Assembly (NCBI RefSeq): GCF_000379105.1
Contig: NZ_KB900609.1
Location: 1,176,347 to 1,240,346, forward strand
Source: Methylobacterium sp. WSM2598
GTDB taxonomy: Bacteria; Pseudomonadota; Alphaproteobacteria; Rhizobiales; Beijerinckiaceae
Length of the DNA stretch: 64,000 nucleotides
Direction: 5' to 3'
Shown here: in pieces, positions 50,486-60,905 of the stretch
Position numbering within the stretch: position 1 is the first letter of the stretch
Layout: every line of letters starts with the position of its first letter
The notes under the pieces: model-generated
Seen by the model: only the letters and a program-made list of their open reading frames with translations
Database searches by the model: none
Told to the model about the DNA's origin: nothing
Translations under genes and position numbers: made by a program

Positions 50486-51154
50486 TCACGGCGCGGCAAG
50501 GGCATGGTCGGCCGCCCGGCGCCGCTGCGCCATCCGGCTCTCCCCGCTCTCGTCGCCGAAGCAGGATCCGAAATCCGCGCAGACGCCGCAGCTCGGCGCC
50601 GTGCAGAGGACGAAGCCCTCCGCCTCGCACAGGCGGCGGTAGAGGTACTTCTTCCACTTCATGTTGCGGTCGTTCCCCGCCGCGAGCGCCGGGAAGTGCC
50701 GCGCCAGCAGGCGCGACAATTCTGAGCGGGCCTGCAGGCCGAGATCCTGCCAGAGGTGATCGGGCTCCATCGCCCGGCGGGCCACGATCGCGGCGAGCCA
50801 CGCCTCCTCCGGGCCGCGCCCGGCGCGGTGCGCGAGGAGGAGGTCGCGGACCATCGCCTCCTCCTCGCCCGGATCGGGCCGTGCGGTCCCGCTGCGCGCC
50901 AGGGTGCCGGGCGCCAGGGTGCCGGGCGCCAGGGTGCCGGGCGCCAGGGCGCCGGGTGCGAAGAACCGGGCCTCCAGGGCGGCGAGATCCTCCGGCCCGA
51001 GGCCGAGCCGGGCGGCGAGGCTCTCGCCCAGATGCGCCGCCTCCGCGGCGCAGAGCGCGAGCGCGCAGGCGAAGAGATGCGCGTCGAACGGGTCGGCGGA
51101 CGGGCGGGCCGCCTCCTGGCCCGCCATCAGGGCGGCGTATCCGGGCGCGGCCAT
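50486..51154 (-). CDS. nifQ: NifQ, molybdenum donor for FeMo-cofactor synthesis
   Basis: A 222-residue protein. The C-terminus has the NifQ signature: KWKKYLYRRLCEAEGFVLCT followed by APSCGVCADFGSCF, with the cysteines that bind a Mo-Fe-S cluster. The N-terminal half is helical (HLFACALALCAAEAAHLGES). Residues about 68-83 contain three tandem APGTL repeats encoded by a 15-bp DNA repeat. NifQ delivers molybdenum to NifEN. It starts 4 bp after the fdxB stop, so the two are coupled. Confidence 0.93.
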   Translation of the reverse strand: MAAPGYAALMAGQEAARPSADPFDAHLFACALALCAAEAAHLGESLAARLGLGPEDLAALEARFFAPGALAPGTLAPGTLAPGTLARSGTARPDPGEEEAMVRDLLLAHRAGRGPEEAWLAAIVARRAMEPDHLWQDLGLQARSELSRLLARHFPALAAGNDRNMKWKKYLYRRLCEAEGFVLCTAPSCGVCADFGSCFGDESGESRMAQRRRAADHALAAP

Positions 51155-51157
51155 GGC

Positions 51158-51472
51158 TCAGGCCGCGATCCGGTTGGCCGGAACGTGGGTCTGGCAGGCC
51201 TTGGGGCAGACCCGGGCGCAGGCGCCGCAGCCGATGCAGGCGCCCGCCTCGTCCACCACCATGACCTTGCGCACCAGTTCCCCGTCGAACTCGTCGTCGT
51301 CCTCGTCGCCGACCCGGCCGAGGAGCGCGTTCTCCGCCCCGACGCCGAACAGGTGCATCACGTCGCGCGAGCACACCTTGTAGCAGCGGCCGCAGCCGAT
51401 GCAGGTCTTGGCGTCGATGGCGACCAGGTAATCCGGCATCCAGGCGCGGCCGTCGCGCGTCGTGAAGGCCAT
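51158..51472 (-). CDS. fdxB: Ferredoxin III, nif-specific (FdxB)
   Basis: A 104-residue ferredoxin with two cluster motifs, CIGCGRCYKVC and CIGCGACARVCPKAC, separated by the acidic insert VGDEDDDEFDGELVRKV typical of nif-linked FdxB. ATG 51472 is chosen over 51490 because the conserved start AFTTRDGRAWMPDYLVAID follows it and GAAGGAGCCCCGCC precedes it. It probably supplies electrons to cofactor assembly. It sits between the small helical protein gene and nifQ. Confidence 0.93.
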   Translation of the reverse strand: MAFTTRDGRAWMPDYLVAIDAKTCIGCGRCYKVCSRDVMHLFGVGAENALLGRVGDEDDDEFDGELVRKVMVVDEAGACIGCGACARVCPKACQTHVPANRIAA

Positions 51473-51523
51473 GGCGGGGCTCCTTCTCAACGGGGGGAGG
51501 GCGGCCCGCGGCCGCCCCGGGAA

Positions 51524-51721
51524 TCAGGCCTCGGCGGCCTTGAGGGCGCGGCGCGCCGCGTCGAGGGCCTGGAACGCGTCGTAGGTCTCATGCGCCACGC
51601 GCAGGATCGACTGCCAGTTGGTGGGCAGGTCCTCCGAGAGGTCGTGCAGGTTCATCTTGGCGGTGACGGACCGGGACGACAGCTTCTTGATCTCGGCCTT
51701 GAGGGTCTCGATGTCGGACAT
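51524..51721 (-). CDS. Small nif-associated helical protein (CCE_0567 family)
   Basis: A 65-residue two-helix protein: MSDIETLKAEIKKLSSRSVT, then AKMNLHDLSEDLPTNWQSIL and AHETYDAFQALDAARRALK. This matches the short family found next to nifX and the DUF269 gene in many diazotrophs (DUF683). It lies 11 bp after the DUF269 gene. It is thought to be involved in metallocluster assembly, but its biochemical role is not established. Confidence 0.88.
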   Translation of the reverse strand: MSDIETLKAEIKKLSSRSVTAKMNLHDLSEDLPTNWQSILRVAHETYDAFQALDAARRALKAAEA

Positions 51722-51732
51722 GCCGGCCTCCG

Positions 51733-52209
51733 TCAGATGCGGGCGACGTCGGGATGCGCCGCGATCATGGCGGCCGCCTCGTCGACCGCCCTGCCGCCGG
51801 CCTCGGCGAGCTTGGCGAGGCTCTCGAAGCCGAAGCGGTGCACGTCGCGCAGGTACTTGTTGAGGACGATGAGCCGGCCCGCCGTGAGCAGCACGCGGCC
51901 GAAACCCTCGTGGCTCATCTTCATCATCGGGCTGGCGATCAGCCCGGCGCGCGCCTCCACGGCGAGGCCCACCGCCGTGTAGAACAGCTCGACCCGCCAC
52001 AGCACGTCCGGGTCGGGATCGCCCATGATCGGGATCTGGCGGCGCTGCTCCTTCGAGACGATGAAGTCCCGCAGGAGCTGGGCGTCCGGCTTCTTCTCCC
52101 AGGCGCCGTAGCTGTCCTGGGCGCGCAGCAGCCGCACCAGGGCGGTGAGGAAGGGGGTGGCGAGGGCGGCCTCCTCGGGGGCGCGCTCCAGGGTGGCGGT
52201 CTCGGACAT
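51733..52209 (-). CDS. NifX-associated protein (DUF269)
   Basis: A 158-residue protein: [20 protein letters not shown], then [20 protein letters not shown], then [20 protein letters not shown] and [20 protein letters not shown]. This is the DUF269 family that follows nifX in most alphaproteobacterial nif clusters and is implicated in FeMo-co delivery. A repeat pair separates it from nifX. Confidence 0.92.
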   Translation of the reverse strand: MSETATLERAPEEAALATPFLTALVRLLRAQDSYGAWEKKPDAQLLRDFIVSKEQRRQIPIMGDPDPDVLWRVELFYTAVGLAVEARAGLIASPMMKMSHEGFGRVLLTAGRLIVLNKYLRDVHRFGFESLAKLAEAGGRAVDEAAAMIAAHPDVARI

Positions 52210-52258
52210 GGTCGGTCTCTCCGGGGTCGTGCGGTCGCCATCGGCGATCGGATCAACC

Positions 52259-52388
52259 GAAATCCGACGGATTGCTTCGCCATGCGGATTTCGGCTTCGC
52301 TCAAGCGCCGCGCGGGCTTGGCATACGAAATCCGACGGATTGCTTCGCCATGCGGATTTCGGCTTCGCTCAAGCGCCGCGCGGGCTTG
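52259..52388. repeat. Tandem pair of family A repeat modules inside the nif cluster
   Basis: A 68-bp unit starting GAAATCCGACGGATTGCTTC occurs at 52259-52326 and again, incomplete, at 52327-52388. Each holds the hairpin ATCCGACGGATTGCTTCGCC and the CTCAAGCGCCGCGCGGGCTT module. It lies between nifX and the DUF269 gene, possibly modulating transcript levels. Confidence 0.85.
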
Positions 52389-52426
52389 TGAGGCGCTGTC
52401 CGAACGGTGATCGTCCGGACGGCGAA

Positions 52427-52921
52427 TCAGTCCTCGTCGTCGGCGAAGGAGGGTTCGGGGGCGGTCACGCCGGACGCGGCCAGCACCTTGCGCAGCCAGG
52501 GCGGGGGCGCGCCCGCCAGCATGGCGCGGGTGCGCTCCAGCACGGCCTCGATCGGCTGCGCCTGCGCGATCTTGATCGGGTGGATCTTCGCCGTGACGAC
52601 CTTGGCGGCGGAGGGGCCGCCGATCGCGAGGCAGAACAGCAGGTGGCAGCCGCGCAGGGCCTCGACCTTCGGGGTGATGCGGTCGTCGCCGTCGGTCCGG
52701 TGCCGGCCGCCCTCGTCGGAGACCTCCTCGAAGGTGACCGCCTCGACGAAGCTCCAGCCCCGCACGGTCACGTCGTAGAGCGCGAAGCGCCGCGCCGAGC
52801 CGAAATGGGCGTTGAGGCTCTTCAGGTCCTGGGTGGCGATGGCGACGCGCAAGGCCGGGCCGGCGGCCTGCTCCGCCGGCTCCTCGCTCTCAACGAGCCG
52901 CAATCTGCGCAAGGCCGTCAT
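52427..52921 (-). CDS. nifX: NifX, FeMo-cofactor carrier
   Basis: A 164-residue protein with the dinitrogenase FeMo-co-binding fold: ALRVAIATQDLKSLNAHFGS, then ARRFALYDVTVRGWSFVEAV and LRGCHLLFCLAIGGPSAAKV (the HLLFC/IGGPSAAK part is diagnostic). An acidic C-terminus (APEPSFADDED) follows. The start at ATG 52921 overlaps the nifN end by 32 bp, indicating translational coupling. It holds NifB-co or VK-cluster precursors during transfer to NifEN. Confidence 0.95.
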   Translation of the reverse strand: MTALRRLRLVESEEPAEQAAGPALRVAIATQDLKSLNAHFGSARRFALYDVTVRGWSFVEAVTFEEVSDEGGRHRTDGDDRITPKVEALRGCHLLFCLAIGGPSAAKVVTAKIHPIKIAQAQPIEAVLERTRAMLAGAPPPWLRKVLAASGVTAPEPSFADDED

Positions 52922-54272
52922 GGGATTCTCCCCGGTCACGGAACGGATTGAGGGATTGGGGGGTGGGCTCGCGGCGGTTGGCCTGGACCAGGTTCGCCAC
53001 CTCGAAGATCAGGTCGCGGGTGCCCTCGTGGCCGATCGAGAGCCGGTGCGGGGAGCCGAGCCGGTCGAAGATCGGGAAGCCCACCCGCATCAGCGGGATG
53101 CCGAGGCGCTCGGAGGCCTGGCGCCCGTGGCTGTGGGTGACGAGGAGGTCGCAGCCCGACGCCCGGGCCTCGAGATCGCCGAGATCGCCGACGAACACCG
53201 TCTCGGCCGGGACCCGGGCGAGGATCGGACTGTCGCCCGCGGTGGTCACGGCGAGCGCGACGGTGGCGCCGAGCCCGGCGAAGAAGCTGGCGAGCCCGTA
53301 GAGCAGGTCCGGCTCGGCCGCGATCGCCACCCGCAGGCCGCCGATGTGGAAATGCCCGTCGAGGAGCGCGTCCTCGAGCTGGCTGCGCCGCCGCCGCAGG
53401 GCGGCCGGGACCGGCTTGCCCGAGAGGGAGGCGAGGAGCGCGACGTAGCGGTCCGCCGCCTTGAGGCCGGTCAGCGTGTCGAGGACCGTGAAGGGCACGC
53501 CGGTGCGGGCCTCGAGCAGGGCGGCCGCCCCGCGCACGTGCTCGGCGAGCGCGATCGTGTGCAGGGCCCGGCCCATGCCGCGGATCGCCGCGACCGGCGT
53601 GCCGCCGTAGCTCGTCGGGATCCAGCGCGCCGGCACCGTGCCGTCGAGGGAGCCGGCGATGTCGGGCAGGATCACCGGTTCGAGCCCGAAGGCGAGCGCG
53701 CTCTCGCGCAGGAACTCGACATCCGCCACCGTGTGGTGCTGGCCCGGCAGGATGTTGATCCGGTTGAGGGCGGCGACGCGGCTTTCGGCCTCCGGCACGA
53801 CCTGCGCGATGGTGGCGCAGACCGCCTTGGCCCAGCCCTCCTCCATGGCGCCGGCGAAGTCCGGCGTCTGGGCGAGGACCAGCTCGGTCTCGCCGAGGGT
53901 CTCGGCGTGGCGCCCGCGGATCAGGGCGAGGTCGCCGGAGAAATGCTCGCCGCGCGTCTCGACCAGCGCCGTGGTGCAGATGCCGATCAGGCTCGGCCCG
54001 GTGCGGGTCTTGAGGGTGAGGATCGCCTCCTCCAGGTGGTCGGCGCCGCCGAGCACCGTGGCGACCTCGTCCATCGCGGTGGTCTGGAGCGGGACCGTCT
54101 CCTTGAAGTGCCGCACCAGCAGGACGAGCGCGAAGGAGGTGCAGCCCTGCGAGCCGTGGAAGAGCGGCATGGCGCCCTCGATGCCCAGGAAGGCCAGGGC
54201 CGCGCCGAGGGGCTGGGAGGATTTCAGCGGGTTGGTGGCGACCGCCTTGGCGAGCGGGGTGACCGGATTCAC
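52890..54272 (-). CDS. nifN: NifN, FeMo-cofactor scaffold beta-like subunit
   Basis: A 460-residue NifK paralogue: ATNPLKSSQPLGAALAFLGI (Ser replaces the first P-cluster Cys of NifK, as expected for NifN), then LFHGSQGCTSFALVLLVRHF and SLIGICTTALVETRGEHF. The start is GTG 54272, preceded by AGGAGGACGCC and only 10 bp after the nifE stop. It pairs with NifE to form the scaffold on which FeMo-co matures. Overlaps nifX. Confidence 0.96.
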   Translation of the reverse strand: MNPVTPLAKAVATNPLKSSQPLGAALAFLGIEGAMPLFHGSQGCTSFALVLLVRHFKETVPLQTTAMDEVATVLGGADHLEEAILTLKTRTGPSLIGICTTALVETRGEHFSGDLALIRGRHAETLGETELVLAQTPDFAGAMEEGWAKAVCATIAQVVPEAESRVAALNRINILPGQHHTVADVEFLRESALAFGLEPVILPDIAGSLDGTVPARWIPTSYGGTPVAAIRGMGRALHTIALAEHVRGAAALLEARTGVPFTVLDTLTGLKAADRYVALLASLSGKPVPAALRRRRSQLEDALLDGHFHIGGLRVAIAAEPDLLYGLASFFAGLGATVALAVTTAGDSPILARVPAETVFVGDLGDLEARASGCDLLVTHSHGRQASERLGIPLMRVGFPIFDRLGSPHRLSIGHEGTRDLIFEVANLVQANRREPTPQSLNPFRDRGESHDGLAQIAAR

Positions 54273-54282
54273 GGCGTCCTCC

Positions 54283-55794
54283 TCAGCACTCGGCCATGTC
54301 GTCGGCGCCCGCACCGGCGAACTTCCTGCGGTGATGGGCCAGGAAGGCGGGATCCGCGGCGGGATCCCGGCCGGGCTCCGCGCGCGGGGCCGCCCCGGCC
54401 TCGGTCAGCCGCCCCTCGGCGTCCCAGGGCGCGGGATCGCGCAGGTCGGCCCAGATCGGGTTCGAGAGGGCGAGGTCGATGCGCCGGACGAGCTCCACCA
54501 TGCCGTCGTAGCCCGCATACGCGACATGCCGCTCCTGGTTGATGTCGAGCCAGGGCATCTTCGCCTTGAGCGCGATGAACTGCGTCCGCCCGCCCGACAG
54601 CATGATGTCGGCCTCGTGCGAGGCCAGCTTCGCGTAGAGGTCGCGCGGGGCCATGCTCTCGAACATGTGGTTCTCGTCCTTCAGGAGCTGCTTGATCCGC
54701 TCCTTGTCCTCGGCGGTCGACTTCTTGACCGAGGTGCCGACGATCTCGACGCCGATCTCCATCAGCGCCGCCACCACCGACCACGACTTGACCCCGCCGG
54801 TGTTGAGCAGGACCCGCTTGCCCTGGAGCCGCGGCCGGAACGCCTCCAGCCGCGCCCAGGCCCGGGCCTCCTCCTCGGCGATCAGGGCCTCGGTGCGGTC
54901 GAGGAGGTCGGAGGGCGCGCCCCGCCCGACCAGCAGCCGGGCGGTCTGGCGCAGGGCGTCCGAGGTGTCGGAGATGCCGTAGAAGGAGCCCTCGAAGAAG
55001 GGGATGCCCCAGCGCTCCTCCATCTTGCGCGCGAGATTGATGAGGGCGGTCGAGCATTCCATCATCGTCGCCCGCGCCGTGTGGGCGGCCGCGACCTCGC
55101 GGTAGCGCGCGTCGCCCGGGATGCAGGCGCGGATGCGGATGCCGAGCCGCTCGAAGAGCGGGCGCACCGCCCAGAACTCGCCCGCGAGGTTGAACTCGCC
55201 CAGGATGTTGATGTCGGTGGGGCCGACGTCGTCGGGCTCGACCGTGCCGATGACGTGGTCGAGCAGCGCCTCGCCGGCGAGCTTGTTGCCGAGATTCTTC
55301 GAGCCGACGAAGCCCGGCGCGTTCACGGGGATCACCGGCAACCCGCAGGTCTCGGAGGCCTTGGCGCAGACCGCCTCGATGTCGTCGCCGATCAGGGCGG
55401 TGACGCAGGTGGAGTAGACGAAAATCGCCGGGGGCGCGTAGGTGCGGGCGATCTCGCGCACGGCCCGGTAGAGCTTCCTCTCGCCCTGGCCCATCACCAC
55501 GTCGAGTTCGGTGAGGTCGGTGGTGAAGCTGCGCCGCCAGAGGTCGGAGCCGGAGGAGCCCGCCCCGCGATTGTCCCAGCTGTTGCCCTCGCAGGCGAGG
55601 GGCGCGTGGATCAGGTGGGCGACGTCGGTGATCGGCTGCAGCACGATCTTGGCCCCGTCGAAGGCGCAGCCGCCCGCCGCCGCCCCGGGGGTGAGGGGCT
55701 TCGTGCAGCCCTTCTTGCGCTCCTTGGCGCCCTTGGCTTGGTTCTTCTCGCAACCGGGCTCGTTGAACACGTCCGCGATTTTGTCCTTGAGCAT
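54283..55794 (-). CDS. nifE: NifE, FeMo-cofactor scaffold alpha-like subunit
   Basis: A 503-residue NifD paralogue: AAAGGCAFDGAKIVLQPITD, then HAPLACEGNSWDNRGAG and [20 protein letters not shown] carry the three cluster cysteines. GVKSWSVVAALMEIGVEIVG and EADIMLSGGRTQFIALKAKM are typical NifE regions. The C-terminal 45 residues are a variable Pro/Ala/Arg-rich tail. ATG 55794 lies 71 bp downstream of nifK on the same strand. Confidence 0.97.
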   Translation of the reverse strand: MLKDKIADVFNEPGCEKNQAKGAKERKKGCTKPLTPGAAAGGCAFDGAKIVLQPITDVAHLIHAPLACEGNSWDNRGAGSSGSDLWRRSFTTDLTELDVVMGQGERKLYRAVREIARTYAPPAIFVYSTCVTALIGDDIEAVCAKASETCGLPVIPVNAPGFVGSKNLGNKLAGEALLDHVIGTVEPDDVGPTDINILGEFNLAGEFWAVRPLFERLGIRIRACIPGDARYREVAAAHTARATMMECSTALINLARKMEERWGIPFFEGSFYGISDTSDALRQTARLLVGRGAPSDLLDRTEALIAEEEARAWARLEAFRPRLQGKRVLLNTGGVKSWSVVAALMEIGVEIVGTSVKKSTAEDKERIKQLLKDENHMFESMAPRDLYAKLASHEADIMLSGGRTQFIALKAKMPWLDINQERHVAYAGYDGMVELVRRIDLALSNPIWADLRDPAPWDAEGRLTEAGAAPRAEPGRDPAADPAFLAHHRRKFAGAGADDMAEC

Positions 55795-55865
55795 GGCCCT
55801 GCCTCCGGATCCGGTCGGACATCTGCGAGGGCGGCACCGGCGCCGGGCCGGTGCCGCCGCGGCGC

Positions 55866-57404
55866 TCAGCGGGTGAGGTCGAACGAGTAGTCGGTCTTGG
55901 CCGGGTCGATGGTGTCCTGATCGAGCTTGTCGAAGATCTTGTCGAGGATCGTCGTCAGCAGGCGCAGGCCGCCCTGGTAGCCCATCACCGGGAAGCGGTG
56001 GTGGTGGTGCCGGTCGAAGATCGGGAAGGCGGTGCGGATCAGCGGCGTGCCGGTGTCGCGCTCCAGGTACTTGGCGTAGGAATTGCCCAGCACGAAATCG
56101 ACCGGCTCGGTGAAGAGCAGCGAGCGCAGGTGCCAGAGGTCCTTGCCGGCCCAGACCTGGCCGCTGGCGCCGAAGGGCGAGGAGGCGAGGAGCGCCTGCA
56201 TCTCCTCCTCCCAGGCCTTGGTGCCGTTGGTGGCGAGGCAGTGGATCGGCTCGCCGCCGGTCTCCATGACGAAGCGCGCGAGGCCGTAGACCACGTCCGG
56301 GTCGCCGAAGATCGCGTACCTCTTGCCGTGCAGCCAGGACTGGCTGTCCGCCATGGCGTCGATGAGCCGGCCACGCTCCATCGTGATCGCCTCGGGGATC
56401 GGCCGGCCGCTCAGTTCCGAGATCTTGAGCAGGAGCTCGTCGGTGCCGCGCACCCCGAGCGGGTAGTGGAAGCTGTGGGTCTCCTGGCCCTGCTCCGCCG
56501 CGTAGTCGAGGGTCTTGCGCGTGCAGTACTTCTGCAGCGAGAGGGTCGCCTTGGCGTTCAGCGCGGCGGCGACGTCCTCGAGCCTGGTGCCGCCCGAATA
56601 CATCCGGAACTCGCCGTCCGAGGGGGTGTCGTAGGTGTCGGAGGCGTCCTGGATCAGCGTGTAGGAGACCCCGATCAGGTCGAGCAGGCGCTTCAGCTCG
56701 CGGTTGTTGCCGACGCAGAACCCGTCGAAGCCCGGGATCAGGTTGAGTCCCTCGCCGGCGCTGCGGGTCCTGCCCTTCCAGAAATGCTCCAGCACGCCCT
56801 TGATCATGTTGTCGTAGCCGTCGACGTGGCTGCCCACGAAGGCCGGGGTATGGGCGAAGGGAACGTCGTAATCCTGCGGCACCGACCCCTTGGTCTTGGC
56901 GTTCTGGATGAAGGCGTGCAGGTCGTCGCCGATCACCTCGGCCATGCAGGTGGTCGAGACCGCGATCATCTTCGGGTCGTAGAGCGAGTAGGTGTTGGCG
57001 AGGCCGTCGATCATGTTGTTGAGGCCGCCGAACACCGCCGCGTCCTCGGTCATCGAGGAGGAGACCGCCGAGGACGGCTCCTTGAAGTGGCGCGACAGGT
57101 GGGAGCGGTAATAGGCGACGCAACCCTGCGAGCCGTGCACGAAGCTCATCGTGCGCTCGAAGCCGGCCGCCGCGAAGACCGCGCCGAGCGGCTGGCAGGC
57201 CTTGGCCGGGTTCACCACCAGGGCCTCGCGGGCGAGGTTCTTCTCGCGGTACTCCCAGGTCCTGGCGTAGTCGCGCTGCGCCTCGACCGCCTCGCCGGAG
57301 GCCGGGCACTCGAACTGCTCGCGCTTGCGGGCGAACATCTCCTGGTATTCGGGCTGACGGAACAGGGGTGCGTGATCGAGCACCCGGTCGGCGGATTGGG
57401 GCAT
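55866..57404 (-). CDS. nifK: Nitrogenase MoFe protein beta chain NifK
   Basis: A 512-residue protein. P-cluster cysteines are visible in [20 protein letters not shown], then [20 protein letters not shown] and [18 protein letters not shown]. The conserved C-terminal [20 protein letters not shown] is present. ATG 57404 follows AAGGAGCCGTTCCG. It lies 100 bp downstream of nifD. With NifD it forms the alpha2beta2 dinitrogenase. Confidence 0.98.
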   Translation of the reverse strand: MPQSADRVLDHAPLFRQPEYQEMFARKREQFECPASGEAVEAQRDYARTWEYREKNLAREALVVNPAKACQPLGAVFAAAGFERTMSFVHGSQGCVAYYRSHLSRHFKEPSSAVSSSMTEDAAVFGGLNNMIDGLANTYSLYDPKMIAVSTTCMAEVIGDDLHAFIQNAKTKGSVPQDYDVPFAHTPAFVGSHVDGYDNMIKGVLEHFWKGRTRSAGEGLNLIPGFDGFCVGNNRELKRLLDLIGVSYTLIQDASDTYDTPSDGEFRMYSGGTRLEDVAAALNAKATLSLQKYCTRKTLDYAAEQGQETHSFHYPLGVRGTDELLLKISELSGRPIPEAITMERGRLIDAMADSQSWLHGKRYAIFGDPDVVYGLARFVMETGGEPIHCLATNGTKAWEEEMQALLASSPFGASGQVWAGKDLWHLRSLLFTEPVDFVLGNSYAKYLERDTGTPLIRTAFPIFDRHHHHRFPVMGYQGGLRLLTTILDKIFDKLDQDTIDPAKTDYSFDLTR

Positions 57405-57504
57405 CGGAACGGCTCCTTGGCTCGCGGCCGCGCCATACGGCGGCGCGCATCGGTCGGAACACACGGGAGGGGAGCCCGCGGCGGGGGCGCCGCGAGGCGC
57501 GGTG

Positions 57505-59022
57505 CTACTCGGCGGCGTCCAGGAACGCCGGGGCCGGCTTCGCCTTCCAGGGCGCGTCGAACAGGCCCCAGACCGGGTTGTTGATCGCCAGGTCCATGTC
57601 GCGGGCGAAGATCGCGAACCCGTCGTAGCCGTGGTACGGGCCCGAATAGTCCCACGAGTGCATCTGCCGGAACGGGATGCCCATCTTCTGGACCGGGTAC
57701 TTCTCCTTGATGCCGGAGCCGACGAGGTCGGGCCGGATCTTCTCGATAAACTTCTCCAGCTCGTAGCCGGTGACGTCGTCGTAGATCAGCGTGCCGTTCT
57801 TCACGTAGTGGCCGGTGCGCTGGTAGTCGTCGTTGTGGGCGAACTCGTAGCCGGTGCCCGCGATCTCCATGCCGAGATCCTCGTAGGCGGTGATCACGTG
57901 GCGCGGGCGCAGGCCGCCGACGTAGAGCATGACGCTCTTGCCCTTCAGGCGCGGGCCGTACTTGGCGATCACGGCATCGACGAGCGGCTGGTACTTGGCG
58001 ATCACCGCCTCCGCCTTCTCCTCGATCTCGGGGCCGAAGTGCTTGGCGATCTTGCGCAGCGAGGCCGCGATCTGGGACGGGCCGAAGAAGTTGTACTCCG
58101 TCCACGGGATCGCGTACTTCTCCTCCATGTAGCGGCAGATGTAGTTCATCGACCGGTAGCAGTGGATGAGGTTGAGCTTGGCCTTCGGGGCCCGCTCGAT
58201 CTCGGCCAGGGTGGCGTCGCCCGACCAGTTGCCGACGATGCGCAGCCCCATCTCCTCCAGCAGGATGCGGGAGGCCCAGGCGTCGCCGCCGATGTTGTAG
58301 TCGCCGATCACGTTGACGTCGTAGGGCGTGCCCTCGAAGGCGATCTCGCCGTCCTGCTTCTCGAACACCCAGTCGCGGATCGCGTCGTTGGCGATGTGGT
58401 GGCCGAGGGACTGCGACACGCCGCGGAAGCCCTCGCAGCGGACCGGCACCACGGTCTTGCCGATCTCCTTCTTCTTCTTCCTGGCCACCGCCTCGATGTC
58501 GTCGCCGATCAGGCCGATCGGGCATTCCGACTGGATCGTGACGCCGTGATTGAGCGGGAACAGGCTCTCGATCTCGGAGATGACCTTGTCGAGCTTCTTG
58601 TCGCCGCCGAAGACGATATCCTTCTCCTGGAAGTCGGAGGTGAACTGCATCGTCACGAAGGTGTCGATCCCGGTCGTGCCGATGTAGTAGTTGCGGCGCT
58701 GCGACCAGGAATACTGGCCGCAGCCGACCGGCCCGTGCGAGATGTGGACCATGTCCTTGACCGGTCCCCAGACCACGCCCTTGGAGCCGGCATAGGCGCA
58801 GCCCCGGATGGTCATGACGCCCGGAATGGACTTGATGTTGGACTTCACGTCGCACTCGGTGAGGAGCGTCTCCTCCGCGGGCGCGGTCTCCTCGGCGCCG
58901 GCCGGGGTGGCGACCGAGAGGTGCTTGCGGCGGCGCTTGGCGAACTTGTCGGGGTAGGCGGCCAGCACGTCCTCGATGATCTTCTCGTGGAGTGCGCCGT
59001 CGTTCTCGTAATCGAGGCTCAT
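57505..59022 (-). CDS. nifD: Nitrogenase MoFe protein alpha chain NifD
   Basis: A 505-residue protein. P-cluster Cys residues lie in [20 protein letters not shown], then [17 protein letters not shown] and [20 protein letters not shown]. The FeMo-co ligands are the Cys of [20 protein letters not shown] and the His of [20 protein letters not shown]. The [20 protein letters not shown] region is also standard. A GC-rich repeat hairpin separates it from nifH. Confidence 0.98.
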   Translation of the reverse strand: MSLDYENDGALHEKIIEDVLAAYPDKFAKRRRKHLSVATPAGAEETAPAEETLLTECDVKSNIKSIPGVMTIRGCAYAGSKGVVWGPVKDMVHISHGPVGCGQYSWSQRRNYYIGTTGIDTFVTMQFTSDFQEKDIVFGGDKKLDKVISEIESLFPLNHGVTIQSECPIGLIGDDIEAVARKKKKEIGKTVVPVRCEGFRGVSQSLGHHIANDAIRDWVFEKQDGEIAFEGTPYDVNVIGDYNIGGDAWASRILLEEMGLRIVGNWSGDATLAEIERAPKAKLNLIHCYRSMNYICRYMEEKYAIPWTEYNFFGPSQIAASLRKIAKHFGPEIEEKAEAVIAKYQPLVDAVIAKYGPRLKGKSVMLYVGGLRPRHVITAYEDLGMEIAGTGYEFAHNDDYQRTGHYVKNGTLIYDDVTGYELEKFIEKIRPDLVGSGIKEKYPVQKMGIPFRQMHSWDYSGPYHGYDGFAIFARDMDLAINNPVWGLFDAPWKAKPAPAFLDAAE

Positions 59023-59079
59023 GGCAGTCGACCTTCCGTGCTGGCAGGGCCGGGGCGGCCGTCGAGCCGCGCGCCGGGA

Positions 59080-59162
59080 GGGAGCGGCCGCGGGGGAGCA
59101 GCCGCGCGGGAGCGGCCGCGGCCGCGGGAAGCAGCCGCGGGGGAGCGGCCGCGGCCGCTCCC
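59080..59162 (-). promoter_or_regulatory. GC-rich stem-loop cluster between nifH and nifD
   Basis: A perfect 22-bp palindrome occupies 59141-59162 (GGGAGCGGCCG and its complement), beginning 14 bp after the nifH stop. Two more copies of GGGAGCGGCCGCGG lie at 59080-59093 and 59108-59121 and can pair with its right half. Hairpins here in other diazotrophs stabilise nifH mRNA, giving more NifH than NifDK; that role is inferred. Confidence 0.65.
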
Positions 59163-59176
59163 GGTGGCGCGTCGGA

Positions 59177-60217
<1,041 letters not shown>

Positions 60218-60265
60218 TCAGTAGCTTATGGCAGCAGAGGGGGATTGGCGCAGACGCCACCGGGC

Positions 60266-60281
60266 TGTTGGGAACCCGACA
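60266..60281. promoter_or_regulatory. NifA upstream activating sequence of nifH
   Basis: TGTTGGGAACCCGACA is a perfect TGT-N10-ACA site, about 80-95 bp upstream of the -24 element, the usual distance for NifA looping to sigma-54 polymerase. Confidence 0.88.
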
Positions 60282-60905
60282 AACTCCGACAGCCCCGGCG
60301 GCGGGAGAGGGCGGCGCGCGCGATGCGGGCGCGGCCGGGAGGGGGCGCTGCGGCCGCGCAGCGTTCCTCGTGCGGAGAGGCTGAAGACCGCGCGCCGTCC
60401 GGAACCATCACCCCGCCGGACCTCAAGCATGTGTCCGGGGCCGCGGACCTGCCCGGCCGGGACCGAGATCGAGGAACGGCTCACGAGGCCGTCATGTCAT
60501 ACGACATCCGACGGATTGCTTCGCCATCTCCGATTTCGGCAATGCGGATGTCGGCTTCGCTCAGGCGCCGCGCTCAGGCGCCGCGCAGGCGCGTGATCCG
60601 GGATCCGCTTCGATCAAGCGGATCCCGGATCACGGCCTCCCGACCTTTTCTCACGCTGGGGAAGGATGGGGCTGCGGCAGGCAGCGCGCCATGATCTGCC
60701 GGAGATCGGATCACGGCGGAGCCGGACGAGCGATCGTCGGCCTCGGAGGCGCGGTGCGCGTGCCGCGTCCGGCCCGCCCCGTCGCTTTCCCCTGCGAGAC
60801 CGGTTCAGGATCATCAGGCAGGCGATCGTCGGGCGGTTCTCCGGTCCGGCGGGGTCGGCGCGCGGGGTGGCGGATCGCGTCCCCGCCGAACCGGACGGCA
60901 GCCCC
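60282..60905. other. Intergenic region upstream of the nifH control region
   Basis: 624 bp between the nifH activating site and the modD stop. Short frames have no motifs. Apart from the repeat at 60497-60634, no gene or RNA was recognised. Confidence 0.4.
60497..60634. repeat. Dispersed palindromic repeat, family A (complete unit)
   Basis: Hairpin ATCCGACGGATTGCTTCGCC, then GGCTTCGCTCAGGCGCCGCG (with a partial duplication CTCAGGCGCCGCG), then the palindrome GTGATCCGGGATCCGCTTCG/ATCAAGCGGATCCCGGATCA. This is the fullest copy in the window, joining the two hairpin modules seen separately elsewhere. Confidence 0.82.

Noticed and set aside
54283..57462. A 1059-codon open frame covering nifE and nifK
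   Set aside because: The part over nifK is a different frame of the real nifK gene; NifE begins at 55794, where the conserved sequence and spacing fit.
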